Of a stretch of 64,000 bases of DNA, positions 28,967-40,265 are shown one piece after another. Numbering within the stretch: the first letter of the stretch is position 1; every line of letters starts with the position of its first letter. Origin of the DNA: Deltaproteobacteria bacterium (GTDB lineage Bacteria; Lernaellota; Lernaellaia; JACKCT01); the NCBI GenBank assembly GCA_027493875.1, contig JAOSJX010000002.1, positions 1 to 64,000 of the forward strand. Reading direction: 5' to 3'. The notes beneath the pieces were generated by a model that searched no databases, was not told the origin of the DNA, and saw only the letters and a list, made by a program, of their open reading frames with translations. The translations under genes and the position numbers were made by a program.

Positions 28967-30508
28967 ATGCCCGTTCATCACGAAACCGTGGCGCTGGGCG
29001 CCGTGGACGCCGGATCGAACGCCATACGCATGGCGGTGGCGGAAGCGGCTGGGCCACGCGCGCCGGCCACGCTGCACAAGGAACGCGTGCCCGTGCGGCT
29101 CCGGGCACCGCGTCTTTACACGGCGCAATCTTGCGCGCGAGACGATCCGCGAGGCGGCGGACGTCTTCGCGCGGTTCCGCGAAATCTTCGACCGCTATGA
29201 CACCGCGCATCTCCGCGCGGTGGCGACGAGCGCCGCCCGCAACGCGCGCAACCGCAACGCGCTCGTGGACGCGGTCCGGGACGCCTCGGGCATCGAGCTC
29301 GAAATCATCGACGGCGCGGAGGAGGCCCGGCTGATCCGCACGGCGGTTCTCGCGGCGCTTCCCGACGGCGTGCAACCCCGGCTCATCATGGATCTCGGCG
29401 GAGGAAGCCTCGAATTCAACCTTCTTCGCGACGGCGAATTGGAATACACCGCGACGATTCCGGTAGGCGCCGTCCGTCTTCTGGAAATGTTCGACGCGTC
29501 GGGCGTCATCAACGCCAAGCAGGAAGCCGCGCTCCGGGCTTACGTCAACGAGGTCCTCGGGGCGCATCTCCCCGCCGGCCCGACCTGGGCGACCATCTCG
29601 TCGTCGCGTGCGGCGGCAACGCGCTAGCCCTTTCGAAAATCACGAAGACGGGTGACGACTTGGACGTGCTGCACCGGAAGGCACTTCGTAAAGAGCTTCC
29701 GGCCCTTCTCGCGCGCGATCTGGATCAACGCATCGACGCGTACGGAATCAAGGGCGACCGCGCGGACGTCATCGGCGTCGCGGCCGTCGTCTTCGATACG
29801 CTCGCCGAACGGTTGGGCATCGCGTCGTTCCACGTTCCCGACGTCGACCTCAGGGACGGGATTCTCGTCGATCTGGCGCGGCAGCAGTTCCACGCCAAGC
29901 CGCGCGTCGGCGTTCGCGGACGCGCGAAAGCGCTCCTGGCCGCCGCGCGGGAGTTCGGCGCGCGCTACGGATACGACAATCAGCACGCGGAACATGTTCG
30001 GCGGCTCGCGAAATCCCTGTTCGACCAGCTCAAACCCCTTCACCATCTTGGAACGGAAATGCGTCTGGCGCTGGAACTCGGCGCGCTGCTTCACGATGTC
30101 GGACAGTCGGTCAACTACCGTGACCATCACCGACATGGCGCGTATCTCGTCGAGAACGGGCGTCTTCCCGGCCTCAGTCCGTCCCTGCGCCACATCGTTT
30201 CATGTCTGGTGCGCTATCACGGAAAAGAAAAACCCGGCCGCAAGGAAACGGAGCTCGAAATGTTCGACGACGATAAGCGCGAGCAGGTCCGCATGTTGAT
30301 CGCCCTGCTCCGCGTGGCGGACGGGCTCGATGCCAGGCATCAACAACAGGTCGCCGGTATCCTGGTACGCGTGAACGACCAACGCGCGACGATCGGACTT
30401 AAACCGGCGGAACTTCCGGAATCGGTCGCCTGGAGCGCGGCCCGCAAGGCCAAACTTCTCGAAAAGGTATTCTCGCTGAAAATCGATTGGGACCGGTCAC
30501 CCGCCTGA
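28967..30508 (+). CDS. Ppx/GppA phosphatase family protein, frameshifted twice
   Basis: This is an exopolyphosphatase/guanosine pentaphosphatase-type enzyme of the ASKHA fold. AVDAGSNAIRMAVAE and the Gly-rich IMDLGGGSLEFNLL are the two phosphate-binding loops. A C-terminal HD-type domain follows (AEHVRRLAKSLFDQ, ELGALLHDVGQSVNYRDHHRHGAYLV). Frame changes at about 29108 and 29586 (to DLGDHLVVACGGNALA) join three ORFs into about 513 codons, the normal Ppx length. It starts 6 nt after the kinase pair and precedes SixA. It likely hydrolyses polyphosphate or (p)ppGpp; the two cannot be told apart here. Confidence 0.85.
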
Positions 30509-30527
30509 CCATCGAAGGATTGAACGC

Positions 30528-31023
30528 ATGAATATTTTCATCGTCCGGCACGGTCTCGCCATCGACCGCGACGATCCGTCATGCCCCGCCGAGTCCGAAC
30601 GCTTTCTCACCCCCGAGGGGGAGAAAAACAGAGCAGGCGGCGCGCGGGCTGGCGGCGATGAAGATCGATCCCGTTCTGTGGATCACGAGCCCTTACCGGC
30701 GCGCGCGTCAGACGGCGGAAATTACGGCGCGCGTTTTCGGCCGGAACGGCGGAGTATCCGAAACGCCTTCCCTGCTTCCCACCGCGGACCCACGGCTGTT
30801 CGCAGAAGAACTGCGTTCGTCGGGAGTGGGGTCCGTCATCTGTTTCGGTCACGCGCCGCATCTGGACCTGCTCATCGCGCATCTACTCGGGTGCGCCGCG
30901 CCGTTTACGCGCCTCAAAAAAGCGGGCGCGGCGTGCGTGGAGATCGACTGGACCCGGCGCTCACGCGGGACGCTCGTCTGGCTCATGACGGCGCGCGGAC
31001 TCAGACAACTCGGGAAAAAATAA
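30528..31023 (+). CDS. SixA-like phosphohistidine phosphatase, frameshifted
   Basis: This is a histidine phosphatase superfamily protein of the SixA type, about 165 codons. IFIVRHG carries the catalytic RHG, TSPYRRARQTAEI the second Arg, and CFGHAPHLDLL the second His. The frame changes in an A5 run near 30625 (one A too many), after which TEQAARGLAAMKID restores the family sequence. It lies 19 nt after Ppx/GppA and converges with the CHAD gene. SixA acts on phosphohistidine, and genes of this kind commonly accompany Ppx and CHAD genes. Confidence 0.85.
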
Positions 31024-31032
31024 GAGGCCGGT

Positions 31033-32282
31033 TCACGGCCGGCGCAGAGATCCGGCGAGGCGCAGAATGTCGCTGAGAACATGGGCGGGATCGGGTTTTC
31101 GCCCGGTGGCGCGAGGCCGGCCGTTGACCGTGCCGCGAAGCATGTCCGCGAAAATTTCCCGTTCCTTTTCGTTCCATCCGGCAAACAGGGGAAACTCCGC
31201 GAGAAAGCGTTCGTCGGAGGCGTGATGGCCGGCGGCCGACGCGCCGGCGCTTTGCGCCAGCGCCGCGCATTTAAGCAACGTGCGCGCCTTGTTACCGTCG
31301 AGCGCACGGCCCGGCCAACCCTCCGCCAACCGGTCGTAGATCCAGAGGGCTTTGTTCACGACTTCCTGCGCCTGAGGCAGGTCGGCGCCTTCCGCCTTCG
31401 CCCACGTCTCCATACCCCGGACGACGGCGCCGGCTCCCTTGTCCTCGCGCGGGAGGCCCCGCCTCCATACGGCCCAAACAGAGGACCGCCCGGTGGCCAG
31501 CCGGCGATATTCCGCGAGGCGTTCGCCGCGTTCCTTTCGAATGCGCGTGCGCCAGCGGAGTCCGGCTTTCTTGGTCCAAACGTCACCCGTCTCCGGAAGT
31601 CGCGCCCACAGAACGTCCAGATCGTGCGCGTCTCCGAGAAGATCCTGGGCGCGCTTCAGACCGTCGCTCCATTCGCGGTATCGCGCCGGAAGGAAGTTCT
31701 CCACGGTGTAACGAAAACGTTTGATCCCGATGCGCAACCGGTGATACGCCGCACGCGACCGGTTTTTTCATCGCCGCGCGATGCAGCGCGCGAGCCTCGT
31801 TATACCTCTCCAGCGCCAGCCACTCGAAGATCGGGCCGTCCACGTCGAAGCGTTCCACACGCCCGGTGAGCTTCTTCGCCAGCTTGTTCCAGGCGCCGGG
31901 AGAATTTCTCAAGCGGCTTCGACAAAGCGCGAATCTGCCGGCGTTCCTGCTTTTTCAATGTCGCCACAAGGGCTTCGCGGACCGCATCCTTGTCGTCCGC
32001 CAACCGCTCGGTCCACTCGATGAGGACCTGCGTATCGCGGAGTTCACCGGAAAGCCTGAAAAGTCGCCGCGCCTGAGCGTCAAAATCGTTCCACGCGTTG
32101 TGGGGATCGACGCGGCGCATGCCGCGCGCGAGGGAGCGGCAGCGGCGCAAGGACACGCGGAGATCGTGGACCGTTTCCGCATCCGCGCCCGCGCAGGCCC
32201 GCGCGTGGAGATCCACGACACGGCGCGTCCACGCGGCGAAGCCCACGCCGCCGATCTTATTTTTTAATGTTGGTGTCATCAC
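31033..32282 (-). CDS. CHAD domain protein, frameshifted
   Basis: This is a CHAD (conserved histidine alpha-helical domain) protein, a family shown to bind polyphosphate. VHDLRVSLRRCRSLARGMRR and the second-half RAAYHRLRIGIKRFRYTVENF are the two basic His-containing helices of the repeat. AHDLDVLWARL follows. Frame changes near 31885 and in an A6 run near 31765 join three ORFs into about 415 codons. The start is GTG 32282 or ATG 32279. It converges with SixA with only 9 bp between, and no terminator is visible there. Confidence 0.82.
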
Positions 32283-32335
32283 GCGTGCCGGATCTGCTTA
32301 GGCCGAAGCACGCCGTCATGTCAAATGACGCCGAT

Positions 32336-33258
32336 TTACGACGGGCAGGCGTCTTCGAGCAAATCGAGGCCGACCGTTTCGGCAAACTCGGAACATTCCG
32401 GAATTTCAGGGATTTCCAGATCGGCTTCGGCCTCGATGACCAACTCGAATTTCTTCAGCGTCAGATGCCAGCCGAGCAGCTCGCTCGGTTCGGGGCAACT
32501 GCTGAAACTGTTCGTCGCCAGCACTTCCAGAATGCACAGGCCGAACTCCTGGATGGCGCCCGGAATATCCGCGCCATGCCCGGTGTCGGCCATGCGATAG
32601 GGCGACTGGTAGCCGACGCCGATGGAGGTGAGGTCGTTGAGCGCGGTGACGAGGTGGTCGACGTTCTCGATGGACAGCGCGATGTTCTCACCCGGCTCGA
32701 CGATGAACTGGCCGTTTTCGACTCGGTCGTCCTCAAAGGGAATCGTCACCGAATCGTCCCAATCCTCCGCCGCCTCGCCCTCTCCGAGGAAAAGTTTGAA
32801 CTCCGTCGGCACGGCGACATAGCTCTCGGTTTCGTTTTCGATTTCAAAGTTGACGCCGACGCGCGTCACCTCGACAAACTCGTTGAAGGTATCCGCGATC
32901 TGATCCTGCACGGCCACCGACAGGACGCCGGGCTGGAGGAATTTCCAGCGACGCTTCCTTGAGCACGTCCTCGATTTTTTCCGAGCGCCTTTTCCACGTC
33001 GTCCTCGTCAAAGGGATTGAGAAAGCCCAGTTCGTCGTCCACGTAGTCATAGGCGTCCTCCGCGAGCCCTTCCAACGTGATGTCGGTCGGGAAAATCGGG
33101 AGATCGAAAGGCAGCAGCGGCAACGTCACGGCGCCCGTGAGCTTACCGTCATCGAAATTGACGCCGTCGCCCTCGCCACAGGAAACGACCACAGCCAAGG
33201 AGGCCGACACCAGAAGCACCGCCAAGAGGCCGAGGGCACCGTTTTTCGTCAAACGCAT
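32336..33258 (-). CDS. lipoprotein of unknown function, frameshifted twice
   Basis: I recognise no family. The signal MRLTKNGALGLLAVLLVSASLAVVVSC ends in a lipobox. The body is acidic and beta-rich (TLPLLPFDLPIFPTDITLEGLAEDAYDYVDDELGF) and continues after frame changes near 32978 (T6 run) and 32937 to EFVEVTRVGVNFEIENETESYVAVPTEFKLFLGEGEAAED. That part resembles the LEA/WHy-like beta sandwich of envelope lipoproteins. Length is about 307 codons. It lies downstream of the OmpA gene on the same strand, separated by a hairpin. Confidence 0.7.
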
Positions 33259-33291
33259 GAATATCCTCCAACCGGGGAAACAATGGCGATC

Positions 33292-33318
33292 CCTCCCCGG
33301 GGAAGGTCCCCGGGGAGG
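33292..33318 (-). terminator. strong hairpin, terminator candidate
   Basis: CCTCCCCGGGGA and TCCCCGGGGAGG form a 12-bp perfect stem with a 3-nt loop, between the OmpA stop and the lipoprotein start. No long T-run follows on the minus strand, so it may be an attenuator or a transcript-stabilising hairpin. Confidence 0.5.
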
Positions 33319-33343
33319 TCGATGGCGGGATTATAGCTTCTTT

Positions 33344-35110
33344 TTACTTGATGATGAACTCGACGCGCCGGTTCTTCTGCCGGCCGTCCGGCGTGTCGTT
33401 ATCGGCGACCGGCTTGGATTCGCCGTAGCCGACCGCATTCAATTTGGCCGCGTCCAGTCCCTTCCCGATCAGGTACATCCGTACCGATGCCGCGCGGCGC
33501 TCGGAAAGCTTCTGGTTGTACGCGTCGGCGCCGACGTTGTCGGTGTGCCCTTCGACGACGACCTGCTCATATTCGCAGACCTGATTGATCTGCTCGATCA
33601 CGTTGTCCAGCGTCGCGAACGACTTCGGCAGGATCCTGTCCGGACGCGGTCGCGAAGTAAATTTCATCAAGCTTTTCGATCTTTTTGTAGAGGGCGAAAT
33701 CGACGGTGGCCGTTTCCCCCTTCTTGACGTCGATCGTTCCTTCGACCGGGCCGTAGCCGTCCGACTCGACGGTGACCGTGTAGGTTCCCGGTTCGAACTC
33801 CTGATCGGCCTTGCCTCCGGTGACGACGACTTTCTTGCCGTCGGCGAAGACGATCGTGGCATCCAACGGCTGATCGGTGCACTTGTCGCGCACCGCGACC
33901 TGGAAGGCCGTCTTGAGAATCTTGTTCAGGACGATGTCGATCGTGACCGCGCCGTTCCACGGAAGCTTCGCGTAGCCCGATCCCGGCGTATAGCCGTCCT
34001 TCGCGGCGTCGACCTTGTATTGACCTTCGTCAAGGGACGTCGTCCACAAGCCGTCGGAATCGGCCTTCTGGTAAAACGCTCCGGGGCCGGTGACCTCGAG
34101 GCCGGCGGCCAGCGGCTCGCCGTCCTGGTCGAACGTGGCGGACCGTGAGGACGCCGGGGGTGCTTTTCGGGACGGCGATAGTAGTAGTCGACGCCGCCGA
34201 GCAGGCGATAATTCGGCGCGCCGATGCCGCCGTTGACGCCCGGTCCGCCGCCGCCGACCAGCCGCGGCCCGCGTTTTCCAAACTGGTACCGCAGCGTCCC
34301 GGTCAGCTCCCGCGGCGACGTTTTCAGGCGGTCCGCGTCGTCGACATCGTAAACGCGCCCCCAGTATTCGAGACCGATGCCGAACCCGGAATCCCACGTT
34401 TTGGCAATACCGGCGCCGAACGTCGCGGCGTCGCCGATCTCCACACCCAGCAATTCATTCGGATCCTGGCGATAGAGATAGCCGCCGTTGAGACAGATGT
34501 CGAAGATGCCGAAATCGTGTTCAAGCGCCAACGTGCCGCCGCCGGTCGTCCGGCCCTCACCGACGAACAATTCGTCGTCGCCGGTCGGGAAAATAACGTA
34601 GGGAATCAGCGCCACGCCGATCCAGTGCTTGTCCTGGCGCAACGCGCGGAGTTTGGCCTTGGCCATGATGTCGCCGAGGACGACGTCCGATTCCTGGTAG
34701 TCGTCAACGGCCGCCGTCGTGGTGAACTGCTGGTCGGCGGTCGTAATATCGACGCCGGAGAGCTCCCGATACCGCATATAGTGGAGCGGGACGTGGCCGC
34801 CGATGCTGAGCCACGACCAGAGACCGAACGACAGGCCGGCATGGCCGGTATGCAGCTCACTGATGAAGTCGAAAAGAGGTTCGGTGTCGTCCTCTTTCTC
34901 GTAGTACGAGAACAGACTGTTGGCGTAATCGTAATAGAGCGAGATGCCGAAGCTTACGGCTTCAAGCGTGTCGGCGTCGTCCATGGCGATGAAATCGCCG
35001 CCGAAGATGCTCGGCCGGAACTGCTGCAAATTGATGCTGTCCTCGGCCCAAACGAGGGTCGGGACGGCCGCGAGCACGAAAATGAGTGCAATTATCCAAC
35101 GGAATTTCAT
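33344..35110 (-). CDS. OmpA-family outer-membrane protein with PEGA-like domains, frameshifted
   Basis: This envelope protein has three parts. An N-terminal signal (MKFRWIIALIFVLAAVPTLVWA) and 8-to-12-strand-type barrel run to about residue 320. Two PEGA/carboxypeptidase-regulatory beta repeats follow (FDQDGEPLAAGLEVTGPGAFYQ, FEPGTYTVTVESDGYGPVEGTIDVKKGE). The C-terminal OmpA peptidoglycan-binding domain reads VVVEGHTDNVGADAYNQKLSERRAASVRMYL and ends KNRRVEFIIK. Frame changes lie near 34165 and 33645. GGAGG sits 8 nt before the ATG and a promoter-like sequence lies just upstream. Total length is about 589 codons. It likely links the outer membrane to the cell wall. Confidence 0.87.
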
Positions 35111-35141
35111 TGGTAAGGCCTCCGATTTGTTCGATGGGTTC

Positions 35142-35170
35142 AAACTAAGCGGGGCAAAATTTGAAGTCAA
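35142..35170 (-). promoter_or_regulatory. sigma-70-like promoter for the OmpA gene
   Basis: On the minus strand TTGACT (35165-35170) and TAGTTT (35142-35147) are separated by 17 nt in an AT-rich patch. The expected transcript would start about 25 nt before the GGAGG and ATG at 35110. Confidence 0.45.
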
Positions 35171-35216
35171 ATATTTTTTTGTTAGATTCGTTACTGTTTT
35201 TGGATTCGACTGGACG

Positions 35217-36071
35217 TCAGTGCGAAAATCCGCCCTTTGCCAAACGGCAAACACATCCATCGCGGTGTTAATGGTCCAATGGACGACCATGCCGTACCAG
35301 AACGATCCGGCGCGAAGCGCGAAGACACAAAGCAACTCCGCGACGAAGATGGCGCCGAGCGCCTCCGGAAGCGGCTTCGAGGAATGGAGGATGACAAAGG
35401 GGATCATTGGAACAAAGACGGCGATGCTCCCGAGGTACCGGTAGAGCGAAAAGAGCATGTACGAACGGAAATAGAACTCCCAGCCGATAAAATAAGAGGA
35501 ACGACACACCCTCCCAAACGAGAAAAGCCTCGAGCGATCGTGTCGAACCGTGAGACAAGGGATATTTGTTGACGAAGGCGTCCGTAAAACTCACGGCGAA
35601 CGTCACGGGAATCATCACGCCGAGAAACAAAGCGGACCACCGCAAGCCGAAACGCCAGTCGCCGAGACCAAGGCCGAGTTCTCTCGGCTTACTTTTGTCG
35701 ACGAAACGCGCAATCAAAAACGCGATGACAAACAGCAAGATAAAGGTACCGATATACATCCACGCCCGCTGTCCCAAGCCGAAAAATTCGTGGTCGAAGT
35801 CGTACAACGGGCGAATCGTTTTCCGGTAAAAGCTCTTCTTGGTGCAAAAGAATTTGTAAAAAAGAATGAGGGCGGCGCCGGTAAGAAAAATACGCATGGC
35901 CGGCCAGGGCATGCCCTTCAGGAAGGCCAGCATGTCTTCGAGATCACGCCATAACGTCCCCAAAACGCCCGAGCGACCGGGGCCCGCTCGCCGGATCGGG
36001 CCGGGTGGCGGCGCATTGATCAGCACGTTGGCGTCGACCTGGATAAACGAATTTCTTTTCGGCTCTTCCAT
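35217..36071 (-). CDS. CPBP family intramembrane metalloprotease, frameshifted
   Basis: This is a multi-pass membrane protein of the CPBP (Rce1-like, CAAX/bacteriocin-processing) family. Conserved parts are GWEFYFRSYML (Glu/Arg motif), FVPMIPFVILHSSK and WYGMVVHWTINTAMD (metal His and Asn). The N-terminal 60 residues are Pro-rich and cytoplasmic. The frame changes near 35490. After the last motif the frame stays open into the OmpA gene, which needs either another indel or an unusual fusion. The 3' end given is approximate. It may process prenylated or other membrane substrates; the target is unknown. Confidence 0.75.
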
Positions 36072-36128
36072 GGACGGCGATACCTGTAAAGTAAGGCGGT
36101 CCCCGTTTGGCGTGATTTAGGGGTGAAG

Positions 36129-37664
36129 TCAAGGATGGGATGAAGGAACGAGATTGTTGTCGATTAACGCCCGCGCCATCGCCTCGCCGGCGATCCGGTG
36201 GCCGGTCTCGTTGTAGTGATCGTCCGCAAGGATGACCGTGACCTCGTCCCGCCCCTCGCGTTGAAAGTCCGGGAGAAGGGAAACGATGGGAAAATCAACG
36301 CTCCGCTCGCGCCGTTTAAAAAACTCGAAAATTTCGAAGAGAAAAGTGTCGTTTGTCGGTATCTGCCCCCGTAGGCGTTGACGTGTGTTACGGGGCATCC
36401 CATTTCCTTGTTGTAGTGCTGGCAGCGCGGCAGAATGAACAGGGCGTATCCGGCCCCCATGCGTTTCGCGGTGGCGGCCGCGCGTTTGACGTTCCGCCAC
36501 GTGACGTCGAGATAGCGTTCCGATTCGTCCAGAGGTTGCTGCATAAAGAAATAAAAGGAGGCAGATCACGCGGCGGCGGCGACGGCGGGCCGATTCCGGA
36601 GCCGTCGGGTTCGTCCAGACCTTCGGGCCGCTTGCCGGCGATGCCGACGCGCGGCAGGTTCTCGCCCGCCCCTCCGGGCGTGGGGAGTAGTTTCTCTTCG
36701 CGGTCGAGGCTTTCGACGAGATATCGTGGAAAGTCCTTGATGCCGAGCAAACTGCTGAAGACGACGTTCATCGCCCGAAAAATCGAGACGGATTGACCGG
36801 CCATCGGGCCGGCGCCGTCCGTGCGGCGGTCGACGAAGAGGTCGTCCCACGGATCGGTCATGTCGAAGGACTGGACCACCAGATCCGGTTTATACTTCGC
36901 GCCGATTTCCTCCAGGAGGGAGGCCTGGACCGATGGGCCTGTATCGATCCGTCCGAAATTGGCGACGACGATCCCGGCGTCGGGCAACGCGGCCTGAAGC
37001 GCGCGTTCCATGACAAAGGGGAAAGCATCCCGGCGGTCTTTCAGCTTGTCGCCCCACGCGAAGGAGTCGCCCAGGAAAATAATGTTGAAATCCTCCTCGC
37101 GGTATTCCGACGCGAGGCGGTAAGGGCTGCACCCCGTCCTCATTCGTTTCACCGGCCGACTGCAAGGGTTTATGGCTGATATCCACAGGAATCGTTTCGG
37201 CCACGTGGCTTGAGCATCACGGTCGGCCCGACAAGATGAAGCCCAAACAGGGCGATCGTCGTGGCGCCCGCGATTGTTAAGATACGGCGCCAATAGATGG
37301 CGTAACGAACAACCATGAGAGGAAGAACCAGCGGCAACCACACCGCCGCCACCTGGGCGACGTGGCGAAAGAAGATCCGCGGCGCATCGTGCGTCGCCCC
37401 GGCGAGGGCCAGCGCGCCAACGAACGACAGAACGGCGACGAGGCCGTAGTGCCGCCAGATCGGATGGGACCCCACTCGGACGCCGCGGCGCCGAAGGATC
37501 GACGGCGCCGCGAGCAACAGCGCGATGACCATCCACACGACCGCGCCGCGCAGATAATCCTGCGCCAACCCGGCGCGGTTCTTGAAAATCGCGAGCGCGA
37601 TGCCGGACGCCGCCGTCCACGACGCGAGCGCCAGCCTCGCCGGGTCCACCCATAGCAGCCGCAT
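36129..37664 (-). CDS. membrane-anchored SGNH-hydrolase-like protein, multiply frameshifted
   Basis: The N-terminal about 160 residues form four to five membrane helices (LALASWTAASGIALAIF, YGLVAVLSFVGALALA, LVLPLMVVRYAIYW). After frame changes near 37200 and 37130 (gggg run) a hydrolase-like domain begins with FNIIFLGDSFAWGDKL (GDS block) and continues GIVVANFGRIDTGPSVQASLLEEI. Further shifts lie near 36570 and 36340. The end holds ILADDHYNETGHRIAGEAMARAL, an SGNH block V (Asp-x-x-His-type) motif. It resembles membrane-tethered SGNH proteins that modify glycans, such as acetyl-ester handling enzymes. Total length is about 512 codons. Confidence 0.65.
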
Positions 37665-37756
37665 CGTCTCGTTCCTGCTCCGCCGGGCCAGTCGTTTTCG
37701 GTTAAGAAGCTATCCCTGGTGTAATTAAGTTATCATGGCCGTTCCCGAGAGCGGCT

Positions 37757-39392
37757 TCAAGATCCCGCCGCACCGGGCACGCGCCGCGCCAACACTTCGA
37801 TCCGAATGGTCCCGTCATCCATGACGTTGAGCGAGCGAAAGAGGCTTGTGACGTCGCGGCCGCGGATGCTGATCGCCGACGATTTGCCGTCCACCAAATC
37901 GTAGTCGGGCGGGCATTGGGCTTTTATGTGTTTCGGAAAGATCCGGCGATTAAAGTCCCACTGAACGCTCTTGTCGTACAACGTCATCAGCACAATAAAA
38001 TCCACGGTTTCGGGATCGAGGGAGGGTATTGCCGGGTCGATGGACGGGTCCACCGGGTGTCGATGCCCAATTCGCGGTCGAGAAAGTATTCGCCGGCGGA
38101 CGCGAGGCAATCAGACCAAAGCACGCGGCAAACCTTGTGGCTGCGCCCGCAATGATCCGTCAACGGCGCGAGGCCGCCTCGTATCTCCTCGCGGGAGATC
38201 GGTCGAATCCCCGTGGCCAGCATTCCGGCCGTGCCTCGCGTCAGCGCCAGAACGAGCAGGAGAAGGGCGATGGCCGCCCGCCATCCCGTCCACTTCAACA
38301 CGAGCGTCAGGGCCGCCACGCCGGCCACGAGGAGAATCGGCAAGACGTAGTCGATCTGCTTGCCCGGAAAACCGCAAAGAAAAACGAGCGGCACGACGAC
38401 CGACACAATCGCGGTGAGCCAGAGGACGGAGAGGCGCATTTGTTTACGCAGCGCCACGTAAGCCGGCACGGCAAGGAGAAAAGGCCAACCATGCGTCAAA
38501 ATAAACTTAAGGTAGAGGGCGGCGGACTCGATCGTGGTCAACCACCAGGCCGGCGTTTCCAGGATGTGCGTTCCGCCGGGTTCGTGCGGGCGCCGACGCC
38601 GGCGGCTTCCTTCGCGAAAAGGCCGATGACGCGGTCCTGAAAATAGTACGGCGCGGCCATCACCAGCGCCGGCACCATCACTTGGGCCGCCCGGATCAGC
38701 AACAGCGGAATCCGCACGTCGGCGCGGCGCACGCGCAACACAAAGACCAAGGCCGCCGCGGGAAGAACGTAGAGGACGTAGAGGTAATACGTCAGCAGTC
38801 CGAATCCGACGGACAATCCGAACATCACCGTGGGCACGGCGCGGACGAAGGTACCGACGTGCGTGAGGATGCCGAGGGACAGCGCGACGGCCGCCGCGGT
38901 CGGATAGGCGACGCGAAAGTCCCCGGCGGCCTGCGTCACCGGCGCCAGTAACGCGACGGCCGCCACGACAGTCATCGCCCGGGCTCGCGGCAGTTCGCGC
39001 CGCGCCATGAGATAGATGCCGACGAATTGCGCCAGAATGTACGGGGAAAACGTAGGCGATGGTCGACAGGTAACTTCCGAAAGACGGAACAAGCCGGCGG
39101 GCGAGGACGGCAAAAACGTAAGGCGCCGGGGATAGGGGACCCGGCTGTTGATGAAAATGTGCATCGTCTCCCAAAATCCGGCGTCGTCGGGGCGCTGAGA
39201 AAACTCACGGTCGATGGCCGAGAGGACCTGGAGATGACGAAACACATCCTTGCCGTCCGGGAAAGAACCGACCCGCGCGCGGTAAAGCACGCCGACAAAA
39301 TAGGCGTCGGCGAGGGCGAAAAGAATCAGGATCGAAACGATGGCCGTTCGCGCGGTGAGCCGTTCTTTGTCCGACTTTGGCAGCGGTGGCAT
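37757..39392 (-). CDS. polytopic membrane protein, GT39-like, frameshifted
   Basis: This is a protein of about 545 codons with ten or so membrane helices (TAIVSILILFALADAYFVGVL, MTVVAAVALLAPV, VMFGLSVGFGLLTYYLYVLYVL, VLPILLVAGVAALTLVL). The layout and the short acidic loop DGKDVFRHLQVLSAIDREF after helix 1 are like dolichyl-phosphate-sugar glycosyltransferases, but no decisive motif was seen. Frame changes lie near 39136, 39048 (CCCC run), 38565 and 38040. The C-terminal soluble part ends TIRIEVLARRVPGAAGS. It is likely an envelope glycan enzyme. Confidence 0.6.
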
Positions 39393-39537
39393 GAAGAAAT
39401 ACGTTTATAGCGCCCACCGCCAGGAGACAAGCTCTCCAATGCCTTACAGCCGCCGCGCGCCGTTCCGGCTTTTCATTTCACGGCGTACCGGGTAATTTCT
39501 TGACGAATCAACACCGCCCCGAAGCGAGGTCGACCCG

Positions 39538-40154
39538 ATGAGCTTGGAGACGACGGCCTCGGCGAACGCCGCGCCGCGTTCCGAACCGACGCTGCCGCAG
39601 ATCTTCGCGACGCTGCGAAAAAAAGAGCTGTGGGGCAATTTGCTCGTGCATGTTTTCATATTGATTCCCGCGGCCGTGGCGATGGCGTTTATGGGACGGT
39701 CGCTCGACCGCCAGTGGGGCTGGGAACCGATCGCCGCGCCGCCGTGGAACGTGGCGATCGGCATCGCGTGCTTTACGGCCGGCGGCTTTCTGGTCTGGTA
39801 CGCGTACGGCTATCTGCACATCATGGCCGGCGGCGGGAAGCCCCGGATCGCACATGGGATACACGAAAAACCTCGTGACGACGGGTATCTATTCGTGGAT
39901 TCGCCATCCTTCCGTGATCGGCAAACTGATCGGCGTGATCGGGCTCGGCGTGCTCCTGCAAACGCCGGGGTTTCTCGTCGCGATCGTGCCGATGCTTCTC
40001 GTCTATTCTTACGTGACGAACGTGCATGTTCAGGAGCGTTACTGCGTTCGGAATTTCGGGGGAAGCTTACTTGCGTTACCGCGACGAGGTGCCGATGTTC
40101 GTGCCGCGTTGGCGCCGTGTGAGGCGGTTTTTCCGGGAGCGGTTCACGGCGTGA
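39538..40154 (+). CDS. isoprenylcysteine methyltransferase-like membrane protein, frameshifted
   Basis: This is an ICMT/PEMT-type membrane methyltransferase of about 205 codons. After two membrane helices the frame changes in a CCCC run near 39845. The conserved catalytic segment TKNLVTTGIYSWIRHPSVIGKL then follows. A second shift in a G5 run near 40060 leads to FGEAYLRYRDEVPMFVPRWRR, the normal end of the family. These proteins methylate small thiols, lipids or isoprenylcysteines with SAM; the substrate is unknown. The stop overlaps a short downstream ORF by GTGA. Confidence 0.75.
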
Positions 40155-40243
40155 AGGAATTTTGGCTCTATATGGCGGGGCTGGGGTTCATGGTCGCGCT
40201 CGTCGCGTTTTTCGTTTACGTCGTCAGCCCCAGCTGCGGATAG
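40151..40243 (+). CDS. small single-pass membrane peptide
   Basis: A 30-codon ORF (MKEFWLYMAGLGFMVALVAFFVYVVSPSCG) starts at GTG overlapping the methyltransferase stop. One hydrophobic helix and a short C-terminal tail are visible. GGGAG lies 12 nt upstream, which is far. Translational coupling makes it plausible, but no homologue is known to me. Confidence 0.35.
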   Translation: MKEFWLYMAGLGFMVALVAFFVYVVSPSCG

Positions 40244-40265
40244 AAGGAACGGGCACCGGGCCGTG

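Noticed and set aside
32267-32962. 231-aa plus-strand ORF over the lipoprotein
   Set aside because: Shadow; the minus strand has a lipobox and a coherent beta-rich protein after correction.
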